Assembly (NCBI GenBank): GCA_036390995.1
Contig: DASWAT010000193.1
Location: forward strand, 1-64,000
Source of the DNA: DASQQQ01 sp036390995
GTDB taxonomy: Bacteria > Actinomycetota > UBA4738 > HRBIN12
DNA length: 64,000 nt
Direction: 5' to 3'
In this document: positions 17,376 to 26,111 of the stretch, one piece after another
Numbering within the stretch: the stretch's first letter is position 1
Layout: each line of letters begins with the position of its first letter
Notes under the pieces: generated by a model
Database searches by the model: none
What the model saw: the letters and a program-made list of their open reading frames with translations, nothing else
Told to the model about the DNA's origin: nothing
Made by a program: the position numbers and the translations under genes

Positions 17376-17988
17376 CGGCCTCCGGGTCGCCCTCACGTTC
17401 GACGCGGAGCATCCTGATCGTCCCCTCTGTCCCGGCGGCAACGTCGACCGCGTTCTCGACGCTCTCCACGCTGCCGCCGCGAGGGCCACGTTCTTCGTCC
17501 AGGCCCGGTGGGCCACCGCGCACCCCGAAGCGGCCGCGCGGATCGCCCGCGAGGGCCACCTCGTGGGGCACCATTCGAAGTTCCACGCCCGGATGACACT
17601 GCTCTCCGACGACGGCCTCCGCGCCGACGTCCGGGAGGGCGAGGAAGAGATCCGGGCTACCACGGGCGCAGACCCTCGTCCGTGGTTCCGCTGTCCGTTC
17701 GGGGACGGCCACGACGACGAGCGCGTCCTGTCCACGCTTGGAGGGCTCGGCTACCGCAACGTGTTCTGGCACGTCGTGTTGGAGGACTGGGAGCCCTGGC
17801 GCTCGCCCGACGACCTGCGCGCCGACGCCGTGGCCGGGGCCATCGCGCACGGCGACGGCGCGGTGGTGCTGCTCCACACGTGGCCCGCGCCGACCGCCGA
17901 GGCCCTGGCGGGGATGCTCGAGGACCTCGCCGCGGCGGGTGCACGGTTCGTCGGCGTGGACGAGCTGGAACCGGAGCTCCTGCCGTGA
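17368..17988 (+). CDS. Cytosolic NodB-type polysaccharide deacetylase family protein
   Basis: 206 residues without signal peptide. NodB motifs: TFDAE near residue 11 with the catalytic Asp, GHHSKFHARM with the H-S-x-x-H metal site, RCPFG (motif 3), and VLLHTW near the end with the general-acid His. Most homologues deacetylate extracellular chitin, peptidoglycan or xylan; this one stays inside and is shorter. The GTG start overlaps the SIS stop by 8 nt. In context it may remove the acetyl group of an imported N-acetyl-aminosugar, replacing NagA (inference). Confidence 0.8.
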   Translation: MSDGLRVALTFDAEHPDRPLCPGGNVDRVLDALHAAAARATFFVQARWATAHPEAAARIAREGHLVGHHSKFHARMTLLSDDGLRADVREGEEEIRATTGADPRPWFRCPFGDGHDDERVLSTLGGLGYRNVFWHVVLEDWEPWRSPDDLRADAVAGAIAHGDGAVVLLHTWPAPTAEALAGMLEDLAAAGARFVGVDELEPELLP

Positions 17989-19040
17989 GACGCCCTGCCA
18001 TCCTCGCCGTGGACGGGGGAGGATCGAAGGTCGACGCCGTCCTCCTGGGCGGGACCGGCGAGGTGCTGGGCACCGCCCGGGTTCTCGAGCCGAAATGGGA
18101 CCGGACGGGCGATGACCTCCACATGGATTCGATCCAGTCGGCCCTCGGGGGCGCGTGCGCCGATGCCGGGCTGGATCCCGATGTCCGGCCCGTCGCCGAC
18201 CTCGGCGTCTACTGCCTGGCCGGCGCCGATCTCCCCGCCGACGACCGGCGGATCCTCCGTGGTCTGGCCGACCGCGGCTTCAGCGCGGAGAACGTCCTCC
18301 GCAACGACACGTTCGCCGTGCTGCGGGCGGGCACGGAGCGCGACTGGGGCGTGGGCGTGGTCTGCGGCTTCGGGACCAACTGTTCCGGCGTGGCGCCCGA
18401 CGGCCGGATCTACCGCTTCCCCGCGATCGGGGGCGTGTCGGGCGACTGGGGAGGCGGCATGGACATCGGCAGCGACGCGCTGTGGCACGCGCTGCGGGCA
18501 CGCGACGGCCGCGGGCCCCGCACGGCGCTCTCCGAGCTCGTCCCCGCGCATTTCGGGCTTCGCACTCCCCGGCAGGTCATGGAGCGGCTGTACTTCGGAC
18601 GGATGGAGACCGAACGGCTCGCCGAGCTCCCGCCGGTCGTGTTCCGGGCCGCGGCGAAAGGGGACGGGATCGCCCGCGGGATCGTCGACCGGCAGGCCGA
18701 CGAGGTCGTGATCATGGCCGGCGCGGCGATCCGCAAGCTGCGGATGGCCGCGCTCGACGTCGACGTGGTCCTGGGCGGGGGCATCTTCCGCAACCGGTTC
18801 CCGACGTTCTTCGACCGGATCCGGGACGGGCTGCAGGAGCTCTGCCCGCAGGTCGGGATCACGGTACTCACCGCACCCCCGATCGTGGGCGCCGCGATGC
18901 TCGGTCTCGACCGGATCGGAGCATCGACGACGTCGAAGTCACGTGTGCGGGCCGCGCTGACCCACGAGCGACTGCTCCGGATCGTGGACCGACTCAGGGA
19001 GGAGGAGAACGCATGGCCAGGATCGTCCTCGACGGCGTGA
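17985..19040 (+). CDS. BadF/BadG-type N-acetylglucosamine-kinase-like ATPase
   Basis: 351 residues. ASKHA-fold motifs: AVDGGGSKVDAVLL (phosphate 1), RNDTFAVLRAG with a catalytic Asp, VCGFGTNCSGV (phosphate 2), IGGVSGDWGGGMDIG and the C-terminal VVLGGGIFRNR adenosine motif. Members near sugar transporters usually phosphorylate N-acetylglucosamine or glucosamine. The GTG start overlaps the deacetylase stop in GTGA. The 3' end overlaps the ATPase gene by 28 nt, and that gene's ribosome site is inside this one. Confidence 0.86.
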   Translation: MRRPAILAVDGGGSKVDAVLLGGTGEVLGTARVLEPKWDRTGDDLHMDSIQSALGGACADAGLDPDVRPVADLGVYCLAGADLPADDRRILRGLADRGFSAENVLRNDTFAVLRAGTERDWGVGVVCGFGTNCSGVAPDGRIYRFPAIGGVSGDWGGGMDIGSDALWHALRARDGRGPRTALSELVPAHFGLRTPRQVMERLYFGRMETERLAELPPVVFRAAAKGDGIARGIVDRQADEVVIMAGAAIRKLRMAALDVDVVLGGGIFRNRFPTFFDRIRDGLQELCPQVGITVLTAPPIVGAAMLGLDRIGASTTSKSRVRAALTHERLLRIVDRLREEENAWPGSSSTA

Positions 19041-20209
19041 CGAAGGTCTTCGGATCGGACGTGCTCGCCGTCAGCGATCTCTCGTTGGAGATCGGCGACG
19101 GCGAGTTCATGGTGCTGGTGGGACCCTCCGGCTGCGGAAAATCGACGATCCTGCGGATCCTCGCCGGCCTCGAGGAGGTGACGGCGGGCGAGGTCTCCAT
19201 CGGCGACCGACAGGTCACCGACCTGGCTCCGAAGGAGCGCGACGTCGCGATGGTGTTCCAGAACTACGCGCTCTACCCGCACATGACCGTCGAGGAGAAT
19301 CTCGGGTTCGGGCTCAAGATCCGACGGGCCTCGAAGGAGGATACGCACCGCCGCGTCCGGGCGGCCGCCAAGATCCTCGGCCTCGAGCCGCTGCTCCGCC
19401 GAAGGCCTGCGGCGCTCTCCGGGGGCCAGCGCCAGCGAGTGGCGATGGGCCGTGCCATGGTTCGCGAGCCTCAGGCGTTCCTCATGGACGAACCGTTGTC
19501 GAACCTCGACGCGAAGCTTCGGGTCCAGATGCGCGCCGAGCTGGCCAAGCTCCACGAGCGCCTGAAGACCACCACGGTATATGTCACGCACGACCAGGTC
19601 GAAGCCATGACGCTCGGCGAGCGGGTCGCGGTCCTTCGGGACGGCGTGTTGCAGCAGGTCGACACACCGCAGAACCTCTACAACCGCCCGGCGAACCTGT
19701 TCGTGGCGGCGTTCATCGGATCGCCGCCGATGAACCTCGTGGAGGCTCGGATCGGCGCCGGTATGGTCTCGTTCGCAGGCTTCCACGTGCCCCTTCCTCG
19801 CGACGTGGATCTCGCCCCTCTCGACGGACGAACGATCATCCTCGGGATCCGGCCCTCCGACCTAGAGGACACGGAGGTCTGGTCCAACCCCGACCTTCCA
19901 TCGATCGAGGTGATGGCAGACGTCATCGAGGAGCTCGGATCGGAGGTGAACGTCCTGTTCACGGTGGACGCTCCGCCGATCGAGACCGAGGAGACGCTCG
20001 CGGCCGCCGATCAGGCGGCGGAGGAGGTCCCGATCCCGCTCCTGGCCGACGGGCGCCGGGCCATCTTCTGCGCCCGGGTCGACGCCCGGACCAGGGCCCG
20101 ACCGGGTGCTACCGTCACGTTGTCCCTGGACCCGAGGCGGTTCCACTTCTTCGACCCGGAGACGGGCCTGGCCATCGCGCCGGCACGGGCGGCGTCGGCG
20201 ACGGCCTGA
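19013..20209 (+). CDS. Sugar ABC transporter ATP-binding protein (MsmX/UgpC type)
   Basis: 398 residues. ATPase domain: Walker A GPSGCGKST, Q-loop FQNYALYPHMTVEEN, signature LSGGQRQRVAMGRA, Walker B AFLMDEPLSNLDAKLR and switch His in VTHDQVEAM. The C-terminal TOBE-like region (about residues 240-398) has an insert rich in Glu/Ala not usual for MsmX. A GGAGGAGGAG site lies five bases before the ATG. This is the only CUT1 ATPase in the window and should energise the MalF/MalG permeases encoded 3 kb upstream in the other operon. Confidence 0.93.
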   Translation: MARIVLDGVTKVFGSDVLAVSDLSLEIGDGEFMVLVGPSGCGKSTILRILAGLEEVTAGEVSIGDRQVTDLAPKERDVAMVFQNYALYPHMTVEENLGFGLKIRRASKEDTHRRVRAAAKILGLEPLLRRRPAALSGGQRQRVAMGRAMVREPQAFLMDEPLSNLDAKLRVQMRAELAKLHERLKTTTVYVTHDQVEAMTLGERVAVLRDGVLQQVDTPQNLYNRPANLFVAAFIGSPPMNLVEARIGAGMVSFAGFHVPLPRDVDLAPLDGRTIILGIRPSDLEDTEVWSNPDLPSIEVMADVIEELGSEVNVLFTVDAPPIETEETLAAADQAAEEVPIPLLADGRRAIFCARVDARTRARPGATVTLSLDPRRFHFFDPETGLAIAPARAASATA

Positions 20210-20219
20210 GACGCCTCAG
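20206..20219. terminator. Palindrome spanning both convergent stop codons
   Basis: CTGAG (20206-20210), ACGC, CTCAG (20215-20219). Each arm contains one stop codon (TGA at 20207-20209; TCA at 20216-20218). With flanking CGG/CCG it makes a compact bidirectional hairpin. Confidence 0.35.
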
Positions 20220-21355
20220 TCCGCCCGCTCACCCACCTCCACGGCTGAGGGCCGGAACGGGATCCACGCCTCGACCACGGTTCCCGTGCCCGGTGTGCTG
20301 GTGACGCGGCACCACCCGCCGGCCAGCTCCGCTCGTTCGACCATGGTCGGCAGGCCGATGTGCCCCGGCGTGGGGTGCTCGGGGTCCCCAGGATCGAACC
20401 CCCGTCCGTCGTCGGCCACCCGCAGCCCGATGCCGCCGTCCGGGCCGGCGAGCCGGACCTCCAGCCGCCCCGCATCCGCGTGCTTGCCGGCGTTCGTCAC
20501 GGCCTCCTGCGCGATCCGGAACACGATCGCGCCCAGATCGGGCGGCGGCTCCTCCGTGAGCTCCACGTCGAGCGTCCAGGCAACCGGGAACCGGAGGTCC
20601 TCGAGGTAGGCGCGCAGCGCCGCAGCGAGCCCCTCCTGGTCGAGGGTCACCGGGCGGAGCTCGAACAACAGATGGCGAAGACGATCGACCGCGAGCTTCA
20701 AGGTCTCGTGGACCTCGCCGATCCCCCGCCGCAGGTCGGGGTCGTCGGCGGCCCCGAGGAGCGCCTGCAGCTGAAGGTCGGCGGCGCTGATCACCTGGAT
20801 CGAGTCGTCGTGGAGGTCCGCGGCGATCCGGCGCCGTTCCTCCTCCTGGGCCTCCTCGAGCCGGGCCAGCAGGGACCGCCGCTCCTCCAGGTTCTGCCAC
20901 CGGAGGGCCTCGCTCGCGCGGAGCCGCTCCTGCGCCTGCTTGCGCTCGGTGACGTCGACCATCACGCCTCGCCAGAACAGCGTCCCGCCGCGACCGTCCG
21001 ATACAGGAACCGCCTCGTCGAGGATCCACACCTCCCGCCCGTCGGCTGCGAGCAGCCGGTACTCGCTGCGGAACGGCCGGCCGAGCTCACGGGATCGCCG
21101 CCGCTCCCGGTTCACGCGGTCGCGGTCGTCCGGGTGCAGGCGGGAGCGACGAAGGGCCGGCTCCTCACGCCAGCGAGCCACGGGGTACCCGAGGACCCGC
21201 TCGACCTGCGACGAGGTGAACAGGTTCGTGCCGTCGCCGTCGTTCGAGTCCACGTATAGCACCGCCGGTAGGACGTCGCCGATGGATCGAGCGGCCGCCT
21301 CGGCTCTGACCACGGCTTCGATCAGTCCAGGTGGGATCCGGGTCCGGGTGGTCAC
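20216..21355 (-). CDS. PAS-domain sensor histidine kinase (NarX/DesK class)
   Basis: 379 residues, no membrane helices. A PAS domain (about residues 25-145, with YRLLAADGREVWILDEAVPV and FWRGVMVDVTERKQAQ) is followed by a HisKA_3 dimerisation helix with the phospho-acceptor His in RRRIAADLHDDSIQV and an HATPase_c domain (EAVTNAGKHADA, VADDGRGFDPGD, GLPTMVERAELAGG). It should sense a cytosolic signal and phosphorylate a NarL-type regulator that is not in this window. The GTG at 21355 has GAGGG four bases upstream; longer forms run into the adenosine-kinase gene. Confidence 0.9.
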   Translation of the reverse strand: MTTRTRIPPGLIEAVVRAEAAARSIGDVLPAVLYVDSNDGDGTNLFTSSQVERVLGYPVARWREEPALRRSRLHPDDRDRVNRERRRSRELGRPFRSEYRLLAADGREVWILDEAVPVSDGRGGTLFWRGVMVDVTERKQAQERLRASEALRWQNLEERRSLLARLEEAQEEERRRIAADLHDDSIQVISAADLQLQALLGAADDPDLRRGIGEVHETLKLAVDRLRHLLFELRPVTLDQEGLAAALRAYLEDLRFPVAWTLDVELTEEPPPDLGAIVFRIAQEAVTNAGKHADAGRLEVRLAGPDGGIGLRVADDGRGFDPGDPEHPTPGHIGLPTMVERAELAGGWCRVTSTPGTGTVVEAWIPFRPSAVEVGERAD

Positions 21356-21362
21356 ATGGCCC

Positions 21363-21845
21363 TCACAGCTTGTAGCCGAACCGTCGGAGCAGCGCCATGC
21401 GCTCGGCCACGTCCTCCTCCGACTCCACCCCGAGCGGCGTTCTACCGTCGACCACGCCGAGGATGCCGCGCCCCTGCTCGGTCTCCGCCACCACCACCTC
21501 AACCGGGTTCGCGGTGGCGCAGTAGATGCGGCAGACCTCCGGGATCATCTTCACGGCGTTCAGAACGTTGATGGGGAACCCGTCCTTCAGGAGGATCACG
21601 AACGCGTGACCGGCGCCGATCGCCTGTGCGTTCCGCACGGAAAGGTCGACCAGCTCCGTGTCGTTCCCGCTCCGGCGGACCAGCCGAGGCCCGCTCGACT
21701 CGCAGAAGGCGATCCCGAACTTCAGCCCTGGCGAGGCCTGCACGAGCGTCTCGTGGAGATCCTCGACGGTCTTGATGAAATGCGACTGCCCGAGGATGAG
21801 GTTCAACTCCTCCGGCTTCTCGAACCGGACGGTGGTGATCTCCAT
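21363..21845 (-). CDS. Adenosine-specific kinase family protein (PF04008)
   Basis: 160 residues, matching the length of the small adenosine-specific kinase family first seen in archaea. It has the characteristic opening RFEKPEELNLILGQSHFIKTVEDLHE, the KFGIAFCESSG strand, GHAFVILLKDGFPINVLNAVK and RIYCATANPVEVVVAETEQGRGILGVVDG. The family's physiological role is not settled. GAGGAG precedes the ATG by six bases. It sits between an M20 peptidase and the PAS kinase, all on the minus strand, and could be co-transcribed with both. Confidence 0.85.
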   Translation of the reverse strand: MEITTVRFEKPEELNLILGQSHFIKTVEDLHETLVQASPGLKFGIAFCESSGPRLVRRSGNDTELVDLSVRNAQAIGAGHAFVILLKDGFPINVLNAVKMIPEVCRIYCATANPVEVVVAETEQGRGILGVVDGRTPLGVESEEDVAERMALLRRFGYKL

Positions 21846-21855
21846 AGGGGGCTCC

Positions 21856-23049
21856 TCAGCTCGTCGGCGAACCCGTTCGCGCGATCGTTCCGAGCTTGGA
21901 GACTACCCCGGCCAAGAGTGCGATTCGAGGAACCACGGAGGTGAGATCCATCCATTCCTCCGCCGCGTGAGACGCCCCGCCGATCGGTCCGAGGCCGTCC
22001 AGGGTCGGCACCCCGGCGGCCGACGTGGTGTTCGCATCGGACGCTCCACCGGTGGATGCGTCCCGTAGCTCGAACCCCAGCTCCATCGCCACATCGGTGG
22101 CGAGCGAAGCCAGACGAGCCCCGCCCTCCCTCCGCTCCATCGGTCGATGCCACTTGCCGGGCTGGATCTCGACGGAGACGTCGGGCACGGTGTGGGTGAC
22201 GGCGATCCGCTCGATCTCCTCCTCTACCACCCCAAGACTCTCCTCCTGGGGCGATCGGACGTCGATCTCGATCGTGCACCGCTCGGCCACGACGTTGGTG
22301 CGCGTTCCTCCGCGGACGGTCCCCGCATTCACCGTCACGCCAGGCCACCGCCCGTTCAGCGCGTGCAGCGCCACGATCTTGTGCGCCGCCTCCAGCACGG
22401 CGCTCCGTCCCTGCTCCGGCTCGACACCCGCGTGCGCGGCGCGGCCGGTGATCTCGATCCGGTAGTCCGAGACGCCCTTGCGGGCCGAGACCACGTCGCC
22501 GTTCTCGCGCCCGCTCTCCAGGACGAGGGCGGCGTCGGCCCGTCCCGCCGCCTCCTGGATGTGCGCCCGCGAGAAGGGGGACCCGATCTCCTCGTCAGGG
22601 TTGCAGACGTACGTGATGGAGCCGAAGCCGTCGAACCCCGCCTCCTGCAGGACCTCCACGGCGAAGAAGCCGAGGAGCAGGCCACTCTTCATGTCCGACA
22701 CGCCGGGGCCGGTCGCGCGATCGCCTCGTGCGGCGAACGGACGCTCTTCCGCCGTGCCGGGATCGAACACGGTGTCGGTGTGTCCGATCAACAGGACGTG
22801 GGGACCACCGACGCCCTCGAGGCGACCGATCAGCAGGTCGCCGAGCTGCGGCTCGTCGCCGGCAGGCCGGTGGGGGATCCGCCGGACGGTCCACCCGCCG
22901 CGCTCGAACCGCGCGGCACACAGATCGGCGACGCGGTTCACGCCGTGGGGCGTGTACGAACCCGAGTCGATGTCCACCATCTCGCGCAACGCGTCGACGA
23001 AGTCGTCGTAGCGGTCCGCGGCAAGGCGCTCGAGCTGCCCCGGGTCCAC
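21856..23049 (-). CDS. M20 family metallopeptidase (glutamate carboxypeptidase type)
   Basis: 397 residues, cytosolic. Zinc motifs: LLIGHTDTVFDPGT (His ligand and Asp), GPGVSDMKSGLLL (bridging Asp), CNPDEEIGSP (catalytic Glu pair) and a C-terminal GGASHAAEEWMDL (His ligand). A dimerisation insert lies between about residues 185 and 300. The family removes C-terminal residues or deacylates amino acids. A minus-strand TATACT at 23058-23063, 8 nt before the GTG at 23049, favours this GTG as a leaderless start over the ATG at 23082. Confidence 0.86.
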   Translation of the reverse strand: MDPGQLERLAADRYDDFVDALREMVDIDSGSYTPHGVNRVADLCAARFERGGWTVRRIPHRPAGDEPQLGDLLIGRLEGVGGPHVLLIGHTDTVFDPGTAEERPFAARGDRATGPGVSDMKSGLLLGFFAVEVLQEAGFDGFGSITYVCNPDEEIGSPFSRAHIQEAAGRADAALVLESGRENGDVVSARKGVSDYRIEITGRAAHAGVEPEQGRSAVLEAAHKIVALHALNGRWPGVTVNAGTVRGGTRTNVVAERCTIEIDVRSPQEESLGVVEEEIERIAVTHTVPDVSVEIQPGKWHRPMERREGGARLASLATDVAMELGFELRDASTGGASDANTTSAAGVPTLDGLGPIGGASHAAEEWMDLTSVVPRIALLAGVVSKLGTIARTGSPTS

Positions 23050-23057
23050 GGCGCGCC

Positions 23058-23063
23058 AGTATA
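23058..23063 (-). promoter_or_regulatory. -10 box of leaderless M20 peptidase mRNA
   Basis: TATACT on the minus strand, 8 nt before GTG at 23049. No good -35 is visible. Confidence 0.4.
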
Positions 23064-23089
23064 CGGGCGGCCCGGGTACCATCCGCGGC

Positions 23090-23770
23090 GTGACGCGGCG
23101 GGGCGGAGACGACCTGAACGTCTGGTGGAGGATCGGCATCCTCCTCGTCGGGATCGTCTGGCGGCTGCTGTTCCGACTGCGGTACATGGGAACGGAGAAG
23201 ATCCCGCGGACCGGTCCCGCCATCGTCGCCGGCAACCACCTGAGCGCGCTGGACGGCATCGTGGTGGGACTCGCCAACGGCGAGCGAGCCCGCCGGATGA
23301 CCCGGTTCCTCGCAGCGGCCGAGTTCTTCGTCAAGCCGTGGTTCGGATGGGCGCTGCGCCTGTACCGGCAGATCCCCCTCCGCAGGGGCGAGGGCGACGC
23401 CAGCGCGCTCGACGAGGCCATCCGGGCGATCCGCGGCGGCGCCCTGGCCGGGATCTTCCCCGAGGGACTCGTGAACCCGCACCCTGAGGAGTTACAGCGG
23501 GGCCGTTCCGGCCTAGCGCGTCTGGCCCTTCCCACCGGCGCACCTGTGGTCCCGGTGGGGATCTGGGGAACGCAGGACCGCTGGCCGCGCGACGGCCTCC
23601 ACTTCCGCCGGCCGTGGCGCCCCACCCTCGTCGTGGCCTACGGAGACCCGATCGAGCCGTACGGCGATCCCGACGACCCCGCCGACGTGCAGGCCTTCAC
23701 GGAGACGGTCATGGAGGCGATCGCCCGTCAGATGCGGGTCGCTCGCGCCGCCGCCGCGCGCCGGCCCTGA
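23090..23770 (+). CDS. 1-acyl-glycerol-3-phosphate acyltransferase (PlsC-like)
   Basis: 226 residues with an N-terminal hydrophobic helix (about 11-28). Acyltransferase motifs: GNHLSALDG (NHx4D, catalytic His/Asp), RQIPLRRGEGD, and IFPEGLVNPH (glycerolphosphate-binding FPEG). The enzyme adds the second acyl chain in phosphatidic-acid synthesis. The start is GTG at 23090 without a strong ribosome site. The gene is divergent from the M20 peptidase with only 40 bp between starts. Confidence 0.87.
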   Translation: MTRRGGDDLNVWWRIGILLVGIVWRLLFRLRYMGTEKIPRTGPAIVAGNHLSALDGIVVGLANGERARRMTRFLAAAEFFVKPWFGWALRLYRQIPLRRGEGDASALDEAIRAIRGGALAGIFPEGLVNPHPEELQRGRSGLARLALPTGAPVVPVGIWGTQDRWPRDGLHFRRPWRPTLVVAYGDPIEPYGDPDDPADVQAFTETVMEAIARQMRVARAAAARRP

Positions 23771-23861
23771 CGGCGGCCCTCTCCGGGGGGCTGATCGGGC
23801 GGGTCGAGCCCGGCACCGCGATCGCTCTCCGTGCTACGGTCGAGGAGGAGGAGGGACGACG

Positions 23862-25325
23862 ATGTCGGCGCAGCCCCCCACCCGCACGTCGACCGACGGC
23901 CGGTTCCACCTGACGCGCGAGACGCCGTTCCGCTGGCGCATCCGGCTCAGAGACGGCATGCAGGTGCCCGGCGTGCTCTTCGCGTCGGACAGGCTGATCC
24001 CGGACATCCTCGCTGACCAGTCGCTCGCTCAGGTGGCGAACGTGGCCACGCTGCCGGGCATCGTCGACGCCTCGTACGGGATGCCCGACATCCACCTCGG
24101 CTACGGGTTCCCGATCGGCGCCGTGGCCGCGACCGATGTCGAAGCAGGCGGCGTCATCTCGCCGGGCGGCGTGGGGTTCGACATCTCGTGCGGCGTGCGG
24201 CTACTGGTCTCGGGCCTCGACCTGGACGAGGTCCGTCCGAGCCTCGACCGGCTGATGGACGCGCTCGACCGGAACACCCCGAAGGGCGTCGGGAAGGGGG
24301 GCGTGTGGCATCTGCGATCCGAGCGCGACCTCGAGCGGCTCATGGTGGAGGGCGCCCGCTTCGCCGTCCGAAGCGGATACGGCGTGGATCGGGATCTCCA
24401 GCGGTGCGAGGACGGGGGGGCGCTCCCGGAGGCCGACCCCGGCCAGGTGAGCGCGCACGCACGCCAGCGAGGGCTCGGCCAGGTGGGGAGCCTGGGTTCG
24501 GGCAACCACTTCCTCGAAGTCCAGACGGTGGATAGGGTGTTCGACCCGGACCTGGGGCACGCGTTCGGCCTGCGCGAGCGGCAGGTCTGCGTGATGATCC
24601 ACTGCGGTTCGCGCGGCCTCGGGCACCAGGTGTGCACCGACCACGTCCGCGTGATGGAGCGGGTCATGCCCGGATACGGGATCCGCGTTCCCGACCGCCA
24701 ACTGGCCTGCGCGCCGGTCGACTCGCCGGAGGGCCGCGCGTACCTCGGTGCGATGGCCGCCGCCACGAACTACGGCCGCGCGAACCGCCAGCTGCTGTCC
24801 GAGGCCGTTCGGGACGCGTTCGCCGAGACCCTCGGGACACGAGCGCTCGACCTCCTGTACGACGTGTCGCACAACCTGGCGAAGCTCGAACGCCACCGGG
24901 TGGACGGCCGCGACCGACTGCTCTGCGTGCAGCGCAAGGGCGCAACGCTCGCGCTGCCACCCGGCGACGAACGGCTCCCCGGCGACCTCCGCCCGTTCGG
25001 CCAGCCGGTCCTCATCCCCGGCTCGATGGGTACGGCGTCCTACGTGCTTGCCGGCGTGCGGCAGAGCGGCGCCTTCCACTCGACCTGCCACGGCGCCGGA
25101 CGGACGATGAGCCGTCACGCGGCGACGAAGAAGATCCACGGGGGCGACCTCCGGTCGCAGCTCGAACGGGAGGGGATCGCGGTGCGGGCCGGATCGCTCC
25201 GAGGCCTGGCCGAGGAGGCACCGTTCGCCTACAAGGACGTCGACGAGGTCGTCGCCACGTGCGAGGGGGCCGGCCTGGCCCGCCGGGTCGCCCGCCTGCG
25301 CCCGATCGGTGTGGTCAAGGGCTGA
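23862..25325 (+). CDS. rtcB: RNA-splicing ligase RtcB
   Basis: 487 residues. RtcB joins 2',3'-cyclic phosphate and 5'-OH RNA ends with GTP and Mn2+. Visible motifs are PDIHLGYGFPIGAV, SPGGVGFDISCGVR (metal-binding Asp and Cys), GSGNHFLEV, MIHCGSRGLGHQV, YDVSHNLAK and the guanylylated His in STCHGAGRTMSR. GAGGAGGAGGG lies before the ATG. Neither archease (an RtcB activator in many genomes) nor RtcA/RtcR is adjacent, so the role here (tRNA or rRNA repair) is open. Confidence 0.95.
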   Translation: MSAQPPTRTSTDGRFHLTRETPFRWRIRLRDGMQVPGVLFASDRLIPDILADQSLAQVANVATLPGIVDASYGMPDIHLGYGFPIGAVAATDVEAGGVISPGGVGFDISCGVRLLVSGLDLDEVRPSLDRLMDALDRNTPKGVGKGGVWHLRSERDLERLMVEGARFAVRSGYGVDRDLQRCEDGGALPEADPGQVSAHARQRGLGQVGSLGSGNHFLEVQTVDRVFDPDLGHAFGLRERQVCVMIHCGSRGLGHQVCTDHVRVMERVMPGYGIRVPDRQLACAPVDSPEGRAYLGAMAAATNYGRANRQLLSEAVRDAFAETLGTRALDLLYDVSHNLAKLERHRVDGRDRLLCVQRKGATLALPPGDERLPGDLRPFGQPVLIPGSMGTASYVLAGVRQSGAFHSTCHGAGRTMSRHAATKKIHGGDLRSQLEREGIAVRAGSLRGLAEEAPFAYKDVDEVVATCEGAGLARRVARLRPIGVVKG

Positions 25326-25331
25326 GCCGAC

Positions 25332-25967
25332 TCACGCCGGCGAGACGCCGAGGTGCTCGGCGAACCAGTCGCCCGCGAGCTCGGCAACGCGTTCCAGGGC
25401 GCCCGGCTCCTCGAACAGGTGGGTCGCTCCGGGCACGATCTCCAGAGCGTTGGGGCAGCGGAGCTCCGCCTGGGCCTCGCGGTTCAGCTCGATCACCACG
25501 GTGTCGGCGCCGCCGACGATCAACAGGGTAGGCGCGCCGACCCGGGGGAGCGCCGCACCGGCCAGGTCGGGACGACCGCCGCGGGAGACCACCGCCCCGA
25601 TCCGCTTCCCGAGCTCGGCCGCGGCCACCAGCGCTGCCGCCGCTCCCGTGCTCGCTCCGAACAGCCCAACCGGCAGACCGCCCACGTCGCCGCGACCGAG
25701 GAGCCACTCCACGGCCGAGCCCAGCCGACCCGCGAGCAGCTCGATGTCGAACACGTTGGCCCGGTCGGCCTCTTCGTCCGGCGTCAGGAGGTCGAAGAGC
25801 AGCGTCGCGATCTCACGGCCGTTCAAGGCGCGGGCAACCGCGACGTTGCGGACCGACAGCCGGCTGCTCCCGCTCCCGTGCGCGAACGCGACCACGCCGG
25901 TCGCGGCGGCGGGTGTCGTGAGTTCGCCGGGTAGGAGGACCCCATCGATCCCAAGCTCGACGTCCAT
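25332..25967 (-). CDS. Alpha/beta hydrolase, dienelactone-hydrolase-like
   Basis: 211 residues. Fold features: VVAFAHGSGSSRLS (oxyanion region), FGASTGAAAAL with a Ser nucleophile in G-A-S-T-G, PTLLIVGGADTVV (acid) and GATHLFEEPG (His). This is the short phosphoribosyltransferase-linked or DLH-like hydrolase type, with an unknown substrate. Alternative ATG at 25979. The stop lies 6 bp from the convergent rtcB stop, with TGAG...CTCA symmetry. Confidence 0.75.
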   Translation of the reverse strand: MDVELGIDGVLLPGELTTPAAATGVVAFAHGSGSSRLSVRNVAVARALNGREIATLLFDLLTPDEEADRANVFDIELLAGRLGSAVEWLLGRGDVGGLPVGLFGASTGAAAALVAAAELGKRIGAVVSRGGRPDLAGAALPRVGAPTLLIVGGADTVVIELNREAQAELRCPNALEIVPGATHLFEEPGALERVAELAGDWFAEHLGVSPA

Positions 25968-26063
25968 GGACGCCACCATCTCCACGCTGGCAGGACTTCG
26001 GGACGGATGCAACCCCCTGGATGGGTGGTTGCGAAACGGACGCACTACCGTCTGGCAACGAAC

Positions 26064-26090
26064 CGGGGCCGGCCCGAAGGGCCGGCCCCG
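26064..26090 (-). terminator. Strong intrinsic-type hairpin after the sigma-factor gene
   Basis: A 12-bp perfect stem (26064-26075 with 26079-26090) closes a UUCG-type loop on the minus strand, 22 nt past the sigma-factor stop. The stem is all G/C and lacks a U-tract. Confidence 0.6.
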
Positions 26091-26111
26091 TCTACTCGTC
26101 TCCCCGACGCG

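Noticed and set aside
26064..26090. Perfect GC palindrome considered as a REP element
   Set aside because: I see no second copy in the window, and it lies 22 nt after a stop codon where a terminator is expected.
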